64,000 nucleotides of DNA from Enoplosus armatus. Taxonomy: Eukaryota; Chordata; Actinopteri; Centrarchiformes; Enoplosidae. Below the pieces are notes generated by a model, which was not told the origin of the DNA, did no database searches, and worked only from the letters and a program-made list of their open reading frames with translations. The stretch covers positions 22,610,182 through 22,674,181 of the forward strand of contig NC_092193.1 in NCBI RefSeq assembly GCF_043641665.1, read 5' to 3'. This document shows positions 38,513-51,287 of this stretch, one piece after another. Position 1 is the first letter of the stretch. Each line of letters starts with the position of its first letter. A program made the translations under genes and the position numbers.

Positions 38513-39070
38513 TTTGACAGTTTGGTGGGGTGTTTTTTTTCTCCCCCCCCTCCTACCCTGCCTATATTGTTAACGACAACCGAACCGACAGCCCAGTCGA
38601 GCAGCGGGAGGTGTTGCCGTGCTCACACGTTCACGCAGAAATTCTCATCCGAAGATTACGACCGGGCTGCTCGGGCAAAGGCAGGAGAGATGCCCTTTTT
38701 TTGTTGTCTTCGCGTTCACCTAGCTAGCTACCGGCACACATTTCAGGTTTTTAGACACACTCGACGAGGCGCCGGTGGAGTCACATTTTAGCTAAAAAGG
38801 AAAAAGCTTAAATTTTGTTGGTTTTTTTTTTTTTATCTGTAGCGCCAGTGTCGCAAAATAGCGGTTCGCTTCTGCCAAACAGGCTCACGGCGCTGGGGCT
38901 AGCTGGGTCTTGCTATCTTTCTCCCCCCGCTGTCCGTCCTCTGTCTCTCTCTCTCTCTCCCTCCCTGTTGATCAGCCTCTATCTCACTCCACCTCCTTGT
39001 CTCCCGCTGCCTTCAGGTGCAGTTGGAAATGTGAGAACAACTCCAATTCTTGCGCGCACATGAACGTTGT
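38513..39070 (-). promoter_or_regulatory. Probable xpr1 promoter and 5' UTR
   Basis: The segment just upstream of the xpr1 ATG is locally rich in CpG, lacks an obvious TATA box, and has no reading frame in phase with xpr1. The start site is unknown; position is the only strong argument. Confidence 0.4.
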
Positions 39071-40048
39071 TGTTGGTGGGTGGGGCGAGGTGGGGCATTC
39101 TTCGGGAAACGTCACCCGACCGGGATGGTTTGACTGGCCGTTTCGTAAGTTAATGGTGGGGCTGTCATGCGAAGGGGAGGGATGAACAGCGGTAGCTGTC
39201 GCTTTGAAGTCCTGTTTCACTCAGACAACGACTGTTCTTGCTGCTCAACAGTGCTTTGCTTTGACAAAGACAACTTTGTCCTTGATGTTGTTGAACTTGC
39301 CCTGCAGCTGCTTCACAATAAAAGTTGTTTTTTTATGTTTTAAATGCACATTTGAATTTCAACAATAAGTCGAATTTTAACAGATTCTTGCTCTGGACAG
39401 CGGACCCTCAGTATTTATAATATACCGCCCTCTTTTTTTAAATTCTATTCTCTTTGACGTTATTTCCTGTTTATAGCTTGCATTTCGGTGAACAAACCCT
39501 GTCGTCGCTATATATTCTGATGCCACTTGAATGCCACACGTGTGACGTCGCCAGCCAGCTCTGGGAGAAGATGACGTAGATTGTGTTTTTTTGTGTGAGT
39601 GTGTGTGTGTGTGTTGGGGGGGGTGTAAATTCAGATGGAAAGTTTTTCATCACATGGCTATGACTCTGTGTGTGTCACAAAATCCAAAAATATACATAGA
39701 TGGAAAAGTAGAAGAATGATGCATCCTGACTACAGTAGGTACAGTAACCATGTGATTTTGATTTTATGATTGGTATTGTTGTCGGTGGGAAGTATGGATT
39801 TTTTTTATTTTTTATTATTATCTGCAGTAGTCGCTTTTAGAGATGCTGAATCTAAAATATATCGGGAGTAGCCACTAGTTTGGGCCCATGTCAGTCACCC
39901 CCATCTCTTTCGCCGTCTGCCTCCTTGTCTTTTTTTTTAAATCTCAGCCTGTCACACTGAATGACCATTTTGACCATTTAAGTCCTCTCATGAAATATTA
40001 GCTGCAACAGCACCCTCTAGTGTATCAACAAGACACTGCATCCCAACA

Positions 40049-40079
<31 letters not shown>

Positions 40080-41175
40080 TGGTGAGGGCTTCTTTATTTC
40101 AGTTGAATGATTGGTTAAAAGACAAGATAAGCAGCTAATCAGTCTTTCTTCATTTACACTGAAGGTTTATCAAGCAACATTGAAAGTAATAGGTAGAAAT
40201 AATGGACAGAGTTCGGACCAACTTGACTACTCTTGTAAATACAGTGGTGGGAGCACTCGTAAACAGCGGCATTAGTGCTAGTGGAAGTGATAGCATAGCA
40301 TTTGTGGGTAGGTTCGGTATTTTGGGTGGCAGTAAAGACAGTATTAGCAGTAGAAGTACAAACACAAACCGTTTTACGCAACTTTATTTAACCATGTTCC
40401 AACATTGTGAAAGTTATGTTCCATTCAAAAGGGCAAATGTCCTCCACACAGACTCAAAGTGAAAGACAAATTATCCGTGCAGAAGGCCTTTCCTCACAAA
40501 CGTGTGTTCAAAGCTGAAAGGAAGGAGGGATATAGCTTTGTTTGCTTGAGATGCCGCTGGTTTCCTTCGTTCCTCCGAAGACGAATTTAAATAAAGGCTT
40601 ATTCACTCCAAATCCCGAAGGGGAAATATGGATCATCCCTCGACAAACTGCTGTTTGTACTTCCCGTATTGATCCGAGCCATGTGGAATGCCTTCGAGGT
40701 CAGTCATTGCGTTGTCGTGTCACCTGCAGGTCAACCAGCAAGCACCCACATATCAGTGCATAAATACTCCCCCCCCCCCCCCCCTATATTATACATATGT
40801 TATTCCATTTGTACACACCTCTTTTCTCACACTTTTAATACCTGTAAAACCCGTAGCACCAGCTCCATCTCATTTTGCACAGTCGCATTTGCTCCGTTTC
40901 GCTGCACCAGGAGTTTCGAAGTTCTCGATTTTTCTTTTTGCGTCTGTGCAAACTGAACAAAACCTGATTATTATTTATTTTTTTACTTTTTTAATGAAAG
41001 GACCACTTATATAATTTTAAAGTCCCCCCCCCCCCCCCCCCCCACGATTTCGTTTTCAAATGCATTGCGCCGAAAGATCAGAATAACGTTCTTTATCTGC
41101 GCTGTGTGAATAAAGTTACACTTTGAATTAACGTAAAGACCTGAACTCTCACTGGAAGATCAGGCTTCAAGAAAG

Positions 41176-41206
<31 letters not shown>

Positions 41207-42867
41207 GTATATTCAACTGTTATAGTTTTGGAACATGGAACACCTCCTGAACAAAATGTCTTTCTTTTTGTCTCTCTCACACACACACACACTCACACAC
41301 ACACACACACACACTGTAAAACAATATCATTTATTCGTGGTACATTTAAGCTGAAGTTGCCGCCCATACGCGTGTTCGCGCTTCGCCAGTCTACAAATCA
41401 AACCGAGTTTAGGGTGTAAGGTTACCAGGAAGTTAGCTGAGCTCTGCAGTGTTCTCCGGCGCTGTTCAGGTGTCGCCACCCCCACCCCACCCCCCCACCT
41501 CTGGATTCCTCTGCCACTGTTACCCAGCAACCACAACCGTGCGCCATTTTATTTTCTGAGTGACGTCTCAAGCAGCCCTTGCATCATTCGCCTGGCTTTT
41601 GCACGGCAGCTGACGCCTTCGACTCATCTTTCACAATCGCTTGGTGCTTTGTAGTTAGTTAACTTTTTCCCGCGGCTTGAAATTGTGGCTGTGGTGCAAG
41701 TGGATGTAGACACCACCGACAGGGCACCCTGAGAAGGGAGCTGCAATCACGTTTCACACTTTAAAAATACCCCGTGCTGGCTACAGTTGCCGTTCCGTTA
41801 TATAACATGTCATTCAAAGCGGGGGGGGGGGGGGTTCGGCCTGATTCTGACGGATTAATATGGCGGGCACGCAATTTTGAAATACATTGGAGCATGTAAC
41901 CGGATCAATAGGGAGAAAAACAATGTCACATTACATAACCTGTGTGTGTGTGGATGGAGCTGAGTGGGTGTGTGTGTGTGCGATGCGTTATGCTGTATGT
42001 GAGCGTCAAAGAGAACCCCAAACAGGATTTTGTCAACCGAACCGGCGGCCCGACGTGACTTGACTGCGTCCAGGGAGGCAGCCGGACTAAAGGCAGAGAG
42101 CGATCATTGCTGACAGATTACAACGGGGCTGTTTAGACGCAAACAAGCCCTGCAAAAGCAAAAAGCCCTGCTCCATTAGCGTTTCTTCTGCATGTGACAG
42201 CACCTACTGGTTCCACCTCAAGTGCTCCCAACTCAATCTCAATTCCCCCTCATACGCCACGGCCAATTAAAACACAGATTCTGGGGCGCTGTTCAAACCA
42301 TATGGTGCCCACCTCAGGCAGCATTTCACTAACAGCCCACCCCCTGAAATCTGTTTGGCCACCCCGTTATCCTAAAGTGTGACTGGCTATCCGCCCCAGT
42401 CAGAGGCGGGAAAACGACAGTGAAGTGGCGGGCTGGACAGATGAGGATGCCACACGAAGTTACTCATCGGTGGAAATGTCCGAGGCAACATCAACAACAG
42501 CGACAACTGCAGTCTGAGAGTCAGCTGTAGAGCCATTCACTACATGAACGCCATCGTCGTTATCAAGCAAGTAAGTAAACGGCGTCACAAAGCGCCACAA
42601 AGCGTCACAGAGCTGGCATCCGACGGCTCCCATAAGAGGCTTCACGGATGATGTGAATCGGTAGGACAGCCTGGCCACAAGAACCACCTCAGTGCGGGAC
42701 AGTAGACGGATCCTTTAAGGCGTCGAGTAGCTCGTGAGCCCGGGCTCGGGGGAACAGCCTCCACTGCGACACCCAGGGTGCTCGGGGACAAGGCGTATTC
42801 TGGGTGCATATACTGCGCAACGATGAGCAAGAAGGGTTTCATACAGAGGGCGTGCATCAGGCGTTTT

Positions 42868-43215
42868 ACAATTCAATTCAATTCAACTTTATTTATATAG
42901 CGCCAAATCACAACACCACCATGAGCAAGCACTTTGGAGACAGTGGCAAGGACAAAACTTCCTTTTAAGAGGCCGAAACCTCGAGCAGAATCAGACTCTA
43001 GGTGGGTGGGGGGGGTCATCTGCTTTGACCGGTACAATAAGTGAAGGAATGGAAACCTGATGAGGGCTGGTCGACGTGTCCTGCCAAGGGAGCAGGACAG
43101 AGCGGGTTGTGGGGGGTTCGATCCCTCGGCTCCATCCCGTCCACACACAGAAGCGTCCTTGAGCCCGGATGGAGGCCAGCGCCCTGCATGGCAGCTCGGT
43201 CGCCGTCGGTCACGG
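42868..43215 (+). repeat. Teleost 'TTTATTTATATAGCGCC' repeat joined to a SINE fragment
   Basis: Begins with repeated CAATT words and ACTTTATTTATATAGCGCC, then a stretch resembling 'agcaagcactttgga..acagtggcaaggacaaaac' known from many fish genomes. From about 43085 it carries a pol III B box (GGTTCGATCCC, 43115-43125), a CCTTGAGC word and GCATGGCAGCTCGGTCGCC, all shared with the SINE at 49075-49357 in the opposite orientation. Confidence 0.75.
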
Positions 43216-44214
43216 TGTTCTGGGCTAAAAAAAAAAGAAATTCATCAACGTCCAGTTCGCCCTGAATCTTTGGATTTTGTTATCCACTTACTCACCAAGC
43301 GACGTGATCGATAACAATGCTGTTTCTTTCCCTCGAAACTCAAACAGTTGACACGCTAAAAAAACTGATCCGCAACACCTGACTGCCATCGCCTGGGGCT
43401 CACCTACACGGCTTTTTTCCAATGGTAAAAGGCGAAGATAAAAACCACTGGCTCCGACAACTGTTTCAGAGAGGTGTTGATACAACTTTAGGATGCTTTT
43501 GGCGGCAGGTGTATTTTGTCCACCCCATTCGCATCAATGGGACTCTAAAACGAATGCGTTTGCTTAGCCAACAGATGGAAGGATAGTCATGGAGCAACGT
43601 CCCAGACAGGCTTTTCTGTTGACAGCACCTTCCACAAACCCAAGCACTGCGCCTGCGCTGCGTACAATTTCTGAGGTACCTGAACTTCACTGGAGTGTTT
43701 CTGCGTTATGCTACTTTATGCCTCTATTCCATTTCAAAGAGGAACGTCTGACCTCCTTTCTTCGCCGCTAAGACGAAGGATTAACGCGCAAAACATGGCA
43801 TGAGTCGCGATGCAGCGCTACGGAGGAAACCGGCAGCACATGAAGTGGTTAACACTGGCTCCACCTCCACCGACTGCAACATCAGTAACAGTGATCCAGT
43901 GGCGGCGGCGGCGGCGGCTACGGTAAAGTACGTTTTCAACACTTGCAACTCATTCACTGCGTTTTTTACTTGCGGAAATGGTTCGAATGCGCCTGCTGCA
44001 TGTGCATTTGTGTACACGCAGCGCATTTAACGTGTTTCCTCGTCTGGCTGTAATTACAATGCCGTGTCTTGCGTTTGTCATCAAATGTGCACTTTTAAGG
44101 CAAAAAAAATTAAAAAAATTAAGAAGAAGAAGAAGAGTGACCGCTCCGTTACTTTAATACACGCTGGGTTTTAATGAGGTAAGAGGAAAAGGAAAGAAAT
44201 TGGTTGGTTTTGCA

Positions 44215-44252
<38 letters not shown>

Positions 44253-44389
44253 CATCATCATCATTACACGTACAGCAGTGAGGGCTGTGAGGACACAAAC
44301 AATGAGGAGGTACAGCCAATGAGCTGCCCTCCTGAAAAAGAGCCCTCTAACGGATGTCAGAGCAGAGGAGGACGGCACAGCTTGGTACA

Positions 44390-44393
<4 letters not shown>

Positions 44394-44446
<53 letters not shown>
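44394..44446. repeat. (CA)26 microsatellite
   Basis: Uninterrupted CA run. An (ATT)n run at 44215-44263 lies just upstream. Confidence 0.95.
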
Positions 44447-44447
<1 letters not shown>

Positions 44448-44878
44448 CAGCTTCGAGCACATGCCCTCGCAAAGTTCCAGTCCGTGGCGGAGCAGAGGAG
44501 GCTCCTCTCTTGGCATTCACCGCGTGCCTTAATTGACTGATTTGAAATCAAGGTCCACTGTGAACACTGAGAGAGGGACGAGCCCAGAGTCACGGGGGGG
44601 GGGGGGGGCAGAGAGAGAGAGACGATAACCTTGAAGCAGGAAGTGCTGAGGTCAAACCCGCCACACACACTTTTTTTGTATTTCTGCTGTCAACCGAATA
44701 TCCAAATTGCCCCCCTCCCATCCCACCCCCTTTTTTTCCGAGCATGCGTATGTCAGTGATTCTCCATGCAGGAAGTCCCACGGTAAATTAACCTATTTTA
44801 CGGGAATACACCGTGACAACATGTATGTTTGAGTCATTTTAAAAACACACCTCCCCGGGGCTGACAACATTTAAAAGG

Positions 44879-44930
<52 letters not shown>
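44879..44930. repeat. (CA)26 microsatellite
   Basis: A 52 bp uninterrupted CA run about 430 bp from the previous one. Confidence 0.95.
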
Positions 44931-44932
<2 letters not shown>

Positions 44933-45106
44933 CTGCTGATTGCCATCAGGCTGTCCACGTCCTCCTGCCGCTGGTGGACAGAAGTTTAAAGTCACTGCAC
45001 AAACACAGGTAGCAAAAACCCAAAAACCCTCTCTCTCTCTCTCTCGTGACACGTCAAGGACGCGTCAAGCAGGCAGCCATTACATGGAGCACAGCCCGGG
45101 CTGCTT

Positions 45107-45133
45107 GGGGGGGTGGGGGTGGGGGGGGGGGGG
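45107..45133 (+). other. G-quadruplex-type motif
   Basis: Runs of 7, 5 and 13 G separated by single T bases. Quadruplex formation is inferred from the pattern only. Confidence 0.5.
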
Positions 45134-45779
45134 TCCACAAACTGAGGCTGAGACCAGATTTGGATGGAGCCTCGTCAGAATGTAAACAGAATGGAAGAAA
45201 GCGGAGCATCTGAATCACTTCATCGCAGAGAGGAAAAAAAAAAAGATGGTGACACTGTCATTTTTTTTTTCCCCCTCATGTTAAAAAAAAAAAAAGAAAA
45301 AAGAAAAATGCAACTAAAATGCTGAGATCTGTTAGTTAGTTAATGCATGATTACAATGACATGGTGGTGGATTAAAAAAAAAAAAAATCTAAATGTGAGC
45401 ATCCTACAGTAAACGCACCACTGAGGAGCCTCCACACACATTTGCCCCCCCCCCCTGCTGTGATGATCAAAATATACCCCCCAACAAAGGTCAGACAAAC
45501 GTGCCCCTTTAGGAGTGTTACATAAGAGTGGGCTTTTCCGACATCAAACGGAGGCAGGACCAGCGCAGCAGCCTCTGTAGGCCGGGAGGGGGGGGGGGCA
45601 TGCAGCAATTAGCCTGTTACCACAGCCTGCAAGACCACACTGTGCCCGCACAATAAGAAAGAGAAAGCAGCCATAGGAAATATATATATATATATATATA
45701 TATACATACATATCTACAGATCTATACACACACACGCACACGTATCAGCAAACGGTTGCATTCGGCTTACATCACAAGT

Positions 45780-45942
45780 GTCTATTGTCCGCACAGGGGC
45801 AGCCCGCCGCCGCCGAGTCACCGCCATGGATTTGCCTAAACATGAGGAGCGTCGACATCCGCAGTGAGACCGCGGGGCTGCGCGTCTCCTTGTCGCATTA
45901 TCTCCTCCAGGATCCATCCCGAAGCCTTCAAATCTCCCCCCC

Positions 45943-45975
<33 letters not shown>

Positions 45976-46420
45976 CCACCACCATCATCCCCCGCCACCC
46001 CACCCCCTCCTCATCTCCTCTCTTCTCCGGATTCTTTTCATGCAGGACACAAAAAAATGAATACATATATATATATATATAAATATATATGATGGAAAGA
46101 ATAAAAGACTCGAGTCCCTCTTCGGTCTCCGGGTCCCGGGTCTCTCCAGCGTCCTCCTTCCCAGTCCCCCCCCCCCCCCCCCTCCTGGATGGCGAAGGAG
46201 AAAAAAAAGAAAGAAAGAAAACCCCCCCCCCAAAAAAACAAAAAGATCTTGGGTTTTTTTTTTTTAATATTCGAGACGGATTTGTTCAAACGAAAGCGAA
46301 GTGTTCGGATTCATCCTCCCGGACGGTGCGGACGGACGGGCGGGCGTGTGGATTACGCACGGGAGCAGGCTCCGAGCGGCTGGGGGCGGGGTGACGTCAC
46401 CATGCAGACAGATGCGCTCG
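45780..46420 (-). promoter_or_regulatory. GC-rich promoter-like patch with GC box and perfect CRE
   Basis: A GGGGGCGGGG GC box (46382-46391) abuts a perfect TGACGTCA CRE (46392-46399). CpG-rich sequence continues towards lower coordinates, with CA and AT repeats interleaved. On the minus strand an ATG in CCATGGCGG context (about 45828) opens MAVTRRRRAAPVRTIDTCD and ends at a GTAAGC donor. No matching downstream exon is recognised. It may be an orphan promoter, a lncRNA start or an alternative xpr1 leader. Confidence 0.4.
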
Positions 46421-46451
<31 letters not shown>

Positions 46452-46804
46452 CACCCACCCCCCCCACCCTTTATTACCCTTGAGACCGGGATAGGCCTAA
46501 TATACAGCTGATGCTGCCATTTGGGTCTGTCACTTCGCTGTCTCTCCATTATTCAGCAGTTCACAGGGCGAACACAGCAGAGACCATCACCTGATCTCAC
46601 ACACTGAGGAAGAAACATGAGAAGAACTGATCACATTACAGATTACAGTTCATATATATATATATATATATATATAACGGCTGTACAACTGCATTACATG
46701 ACACGAGGGGCACATGGTGGGTTTTGTATATTGGGTTGTTACGTCCCGCCCCTATAGGCAGCCCATATGGGACGAACAAAAAGCCCACAACTGACCCAAT
46801 CAGA

Positions 46805-47000
46805 CGAGAGCGAGACGTCCGTGTCTTGTTCGATTATAAAGCAGGTCTGGGGTGCTGTGTAAATACTGGGAAAGCATCAAAAAACGAGGCTTTAAACGAG
46901 CCGCCGGGACTTCCTGTAAGGCTGTGATGTCACAACTATACAGTCGCCGCCCCCAGCAGGTCATCTGCTCCAATCACAGCAAATCCTAAATGGACAAGAT
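46805..47000 (+). repeat. Dispersed repeat, copy 1 (GAGACGTCCGTGTCTTGTT family)
   Basis: Shares with 56054-56260 the words GAGACGTCCGTGTCTTGTT, AAAGCAGGTCTGGG, TAAATACTG, TTTAAACGAGCCG and TGATGTCACAACTATAC in the same order. This family is common in percomorph genomes; its class is unknown to me. Confidence 0.7.
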
Positions 47001-47129
47001 GCGTTTCGGCAGCATGGCTGGAGGGGAGCAGAGTCCAGTAGTAGAACGTAGGCACGTAGTGACATTAATAACACAAATACGTTTAATACGGTAATCTTAT
47101 AAAATACAATACGTTATTAAAGCTTAAAC

Positions 47130-47631
47130 CACTGCTCCCAACACTTCTGGCCTATGACCCCTTATTAAGAAGCTGTGTCTACTCGGGTTCCCTTTCCGTG
47201 TTTAGACATTTCCCCTTTAAACGTCTCTCACATGGTTTTATTTAAATAACCCAAAGTGGTAAAAATGATCCATTATTTCACCCACAAAAAAAAAAAAAAG
47301 AAAAGTAACGAAAATTGAATACAGATTTGTGTTGTAGAACTCCCACTAATCATCTCAACACCCTTCAGATCTATGGTCCGATCTATCACTTTCAAACTCT
47401 CAAAGTCTCCGGGCCCCCGACCGATGGCGACTCAAGTGACATCACTCGGGGACATTTATCAGACCACGGAAGGCTTTATACAACTGTTTCCACAAATGCA
47501 GGAGTACTCCCCCAAGGCCCTTAAACACACTTTGATGTGTAAAATCGGTTCTCCTTTAAACATCGCAAGATCCCCCAGATCTATGTTGTGACCCATTTGG
47601 AGGGCCCAGACTCCTAAATCAGGAACCACTG
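47130..47631. mobile_element. hAT-like non-autonomous element
   Basis: The right end, read inverted, begins CAGTGGTTCCTGATT. The left end begins CACTGCTCCCAACACTT. Both resemble the CAGTGGTTCYCAAC termini typical of hAT-Charlie elements. The interior (GACCCATTTGGAGGGCCC near the right end) is non-coding. Candidate 8 bp flanks match at only 5 of 8 positions, so the target duplication is weak. Confidence 0.6.
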
Positions 47632-49074
47632 GACTAAATAATCTCATTGTCTTAGTGGTTAAAGAGCATCAACAACTGGCGGTTAACCAGATTGATTAAC
47701 CGGAGGTAAGGCGAAGTACCTGGAGAGGCTCAAACACTTAGATGATCTGACAGATCTTGTGGGTAAAACTTTTCTATACTGGGGAGGGGGGGGGGATTAA
47801 TGAGCAAACAAGAAGCACCCATAAGGCAGGTGGGTGGGTTTTGCGATTGTGTTGCCAGATGCTGGAAGGTTGTATGTGCATTTGTAGAAATTTTAGACGT
47901 TTTATGTCTCAAAGGTTCAAAACGTGTCCACATTAACCCACTATTGGTAGGAAAAAGCCGTGGGCCCCTATTGGGCCCCCGTTTTTGACATACAGCGCCT
48001 CGACACAATATAGGTCCCTCCGTCCCCTGGAGTCCCAGGACGGTTGCCTGCTTGGCCTACTTGCTGATCCTTGATCATGACCCTCCAAACCAAACCCAGA
48101 CTGCAAATGGAGAGATTTAGAGAGTATTAATGATAACATTATTAAACCAGGAAATAAAGTAGCAATGCAGAACTTGCAGAACTTACGAGTAGTGACCGGA
48201 CCTCATACAGCAACTAGCAGGTACAGCAGATGTTATTACGCGCACGAACATTAGAGGGCAGCCTCTCACTCAATGAACGGCCAAACAACGGGGGGAGCAC
48301 CAGCCTTCATATCATCACAGCATCCATTCCGATGATGCAGATTTCGTCACGTTTCGAAATTGTAACGACCTGTGTTCATCATTTTCAAAAGGAATACAAA
48401 TGATAAATATCACCCAGGTGAGAAAAACGCCTTGTGAGACATGAATCATTACATTGTCCATCATGTTGTTTCGCTCTCTTACAAAGCAGTTTGTGTCTCA
48501 GTTTTGAAAAAGAGTTGACGACAAAACCCGCCGTCAGGATCGTCCCGGCACTCTGTTTTGTCCTGTGTTCAGTCCACGCTCGGGTGTCCTCGGTTGTGAC
48601 CCTGTTCGACTCCCTTCCTTCTGTTAATCTGACGTCGACAGTAATTAGCTAACTGGAGCAGATGGAGCTAAGGCCAGGAATAGGACTACATCCCATGCAC
48701 AAAGACCTGTGTCCAAGTTAGAGGTGAGACAGAGTGTGAGGTTAGTACGACATGACCAAGATACAAGGAAATGCTTTATTCACATGTTGCTGCAAGTCGA
48801 CAGGAAGTTCCAGTTTGAAATAAACATTTTAAGTGGCCAGTGGCGGTTGAGTGGGCAATAAAATCATTTTTGGTGAAAGACGGGAGCACCTACAAGCCCT
48901 CACAATACCATACATCGTGTCTTACTTGTGCTTGTACTTGCTGCGTGTAGCTCAACTTGAAACCACAGGAATCTCACAGGGTGCCTGAAAAAAGGTGACA
49001 CTGGAGTGAGAAATCATTTCTCGAGAGCTCAAATGAAAGGAAGCGAGGCGGAGAATACGCTGCGTGGTGGTAAA

Positions 49075-49357
49075 TGGTAAATGATAAATGATCTCACTTA
49101 TATAGCGCCTTTCAACCTTCACGGTTCCCAAAGCGCTTCACAGCTAAGTCTCATTCACCCATTCACTCACACATTCACACACCAATGGCGACCGAGCTGC
49201 CATGCAAGGTGCTGGTCTCCATCGGGAGCAACTTAGGGTTCAGTGTCTTGCTCAAGGACACTTCGACATGACGGGGGCAGCCGGGGATCGAACCCCCAAC
49301 CCGCTCTAACCAGCTTTACCTCCTGTGCGACAGTGCTAACCACTGCGCCACCATGGT
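49075..49357 (-). repeat. tRNA-derived SINE, full-length type
   Basis: Read on the minus strand it starts with a pol III A box (TGGCGCAGTGG, 49340-49350), followed 46 nt later by a B box (GGTTCGATCCC, 49284-49294), then CGAAGTGTCCTTGAGCAAGA, and a tail ending AAGGCGCTATATAAGTGAGA. Both promoter boxes are intact. It looks like a retroposed element, not a functional tRNA. Confidence 0.8.
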
Positions 49358-49429
49358 GGGTTTCGGTTCTGTAGAAGCCCGCTAAGTGATCCTTGGCGCG
49401 TCGGTCTGCCATGTAACAGGCGACTGAGC

Positions 49430-50100
49430 CACGCTAGCAGCTCTGCGAGGCTGTATCGAGCTCAATGCTAACGTCAGCTAACATACGCCGTTGTTAAGCA
49501 GGTTATAATGTTTACAATGGTCACCTTGTCAGCCTGTTGGCATGTCAGCGTTTGCTCAGTGGCACTAAACACAATGCAGTTGATCCTGCTTTGAATGTCG
49601 TTCATTTTTTCGGTGTTTGATGAACCAAATTATTGGACAAATGAAAGTTTTGTTCTGATGGTGGCACTACGGAAAAAGTCAGGGGGCTCCACCATCTCCT
49701 TAGAATTCATCCTCTGGACCAACTGACAGGCCATTGCCATTACTAGAGTCAGCTACTGGGTACTATGGCCAGGAGCTAGCATGGCTAGAAAGGCAACTCC
49801 GCTTGCGACCGTGCTGTAGTTCCTTTATAGCCTAACGTTAGCTTTTTCATGAAAGTGGTGTTCATCAGTGAAGATTATCTCGCTGAACAAAACGTGTAAG
49901 CATCATAAACTTTTTGTTTTGCCACAGAGCTTATTTTCTGCAATAATTCAAAATCCCGCGGAACAATCCCATCGGCTTTTAGCCGAGGCGAACCGGGGCG
50001 ACGCTAACTTCAGGGATTGGCCTACAGAAATACGTCATCCCTGCCTTGCACCCACTGAGCAGTCTATTTGCAATGACTGGGGACCATCAAATTAGTCCCC
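49430..50100. repeat. Composite of dispersed repeats
   Basis: 49440-49690 is a reverse copy of the 'CTAGCGCCATCATCAGGTC' family. 49790-50100 matches ttpa intron 3 at 640-930 (AAAGTGGTGTTCATCAGTGA, then AGATTATCTYGCTGAACAAA, then GGCCTACAGAAAT). No coding potential. Confidence 0.6.
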
Positions 50101-50748
50101 ATACACTGCTGGACAGCAGTGCGTACTGAGTGACTGTAACATACTGACTGTGGAGACCCAACCCCGCTATAAATCAATACATTGGGACTATTTCAGACTT
50201 CACGTCCCTGCAGGGGAAATCGTAGGAGGATGAGTGAATCCACAAATAAGTTCGATAACCAACCAACCAACCAAACACCTCCCGCGTAATCGCCGCCTCA
50301 AACACCGTGTGCAACTGGCGTGACGCAAGTGCAGATTTAGCCGGCCTCATGTGAAACTCACAGCTCAGCTGGGCAATCAGGGAGCTCAGACATTTGGCAC
50401 CCAGGCTTTGGCTCCGCACCCTGTTGGGTGACAGGAGCTAACTTACGTTCCTCGGGCCAGACCAAGTCAATCTGCCGTCTGCCGTATTAGGTAAGTATTT
50501 TGGCTAAGCTAATGGAAGCTTAAAGATGTAGGCTGCAGGACAAGTCATGTTACAGTACGTTTATATTGAAAATAAGGCTCGCATTCAGAGACTATCAACA
50601 ACATCACAACGGAAGTCATGGGAATATAACTACAAATATGGAAAGGACATACTTTTTACAGGAGGATTAAAATGTATCATGTAAGTTGACGTTACAGGAA
50701 ATCAGGGAGTGCAGGAATATACAGGTCCAGCTTCTACCAGGCTTTAGC

Positions 50749-50781
<33 letters not shown>

Positions 50782-50999
50782 GCCACTGACCGAGCATGTG
50801 CAGAGAGCAGCAGAGAGATTAGCGCGCTCTGTGGCTCTGGACGGCTCTCAGGCTGGAATAATTCCGGGAAATGTTTAAAATTAGACGTAGGGAGGGGTGG
50901 GGTGGGGCTGAATCAGTTGTGGGGAAAATGTTCAATTGAAACCGAGTCAGTAGGCTGCTGAGGGAGAGGAGGGAGAGTGCTGCTGCTGGTGGGCAGGGG

Positions 51000-51287
51000 G
51001 TTTATCTGACTTTGGATCGCCTCACCAGTGGTGAACCTGGTCCCGTAGCTCAACAGTTGGTCTGTTTTTGGTTTGGTTTTGAACTCCCGAGTGATGAATA
51101 ACGGACCTGGTGCCATGCTCCTTCACGCAGAACTCGTGGTTTGCTGGACACATCTCAAGTGGCCTCGCAGCAGATAACCCAGAAAGAAACTTTTTGTTCT
51201 TTTTTCCAGAACTATTCAACATTTGAATTCATCTAAAACGGAGATTGTTGCAGGGGGGGGGGGGGGGGTCACTTGTTGGTGAGCGAA
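51000..51287 (+). promoter_or_regulatory. Probable cdc14a promoter and 5' UTR
   Basis: The segment upstream of the ATG contains a run of about 18 G (51254-51269) but no TATA box or CpG island I can define. The assignment rests on position. Confidence 0.3.

Larger units (their letters stand above)
38513..51287. other. Intergenic region between xpr1 and cdc14a
   Basis: Repeat-rich, with no recognised protein gene. It holds poly-C/G runs (about 41026, 41820), a 'TTTATATAGCGCC' repeat with a SINE fragment (42868-43215), ATT and CA microsatellites (44215-44263, 44394-44446, 44879-44930), a GC-rich promoter-like patch (45780-46420), an AT run (46652-46676), dispersed repeats (46805-47000, 47130-47631), a full SINE (49075-49357) and further dispersed repeats to 50100. 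Confidence 0.6.

Noticed and set aside
45785..46060. Plus-strand 91-codon frame in the GC-rich patch
   Set aside because: Ends in CA-derived His-Thr repeats. The minus-strand ATG with a donor is the better exon candidate.
44154..46494. Reading frames with His-Thr or Cys-Val repeats
   Set aside because: They are translations of CA/TG runs with no domain or splice support.
49284..49350. Functional tRNA gene
   Set aside because: A and B boxes are present but there is no cloverleaf-forming acceptor stem, and the sequence continues into a long SINE body.
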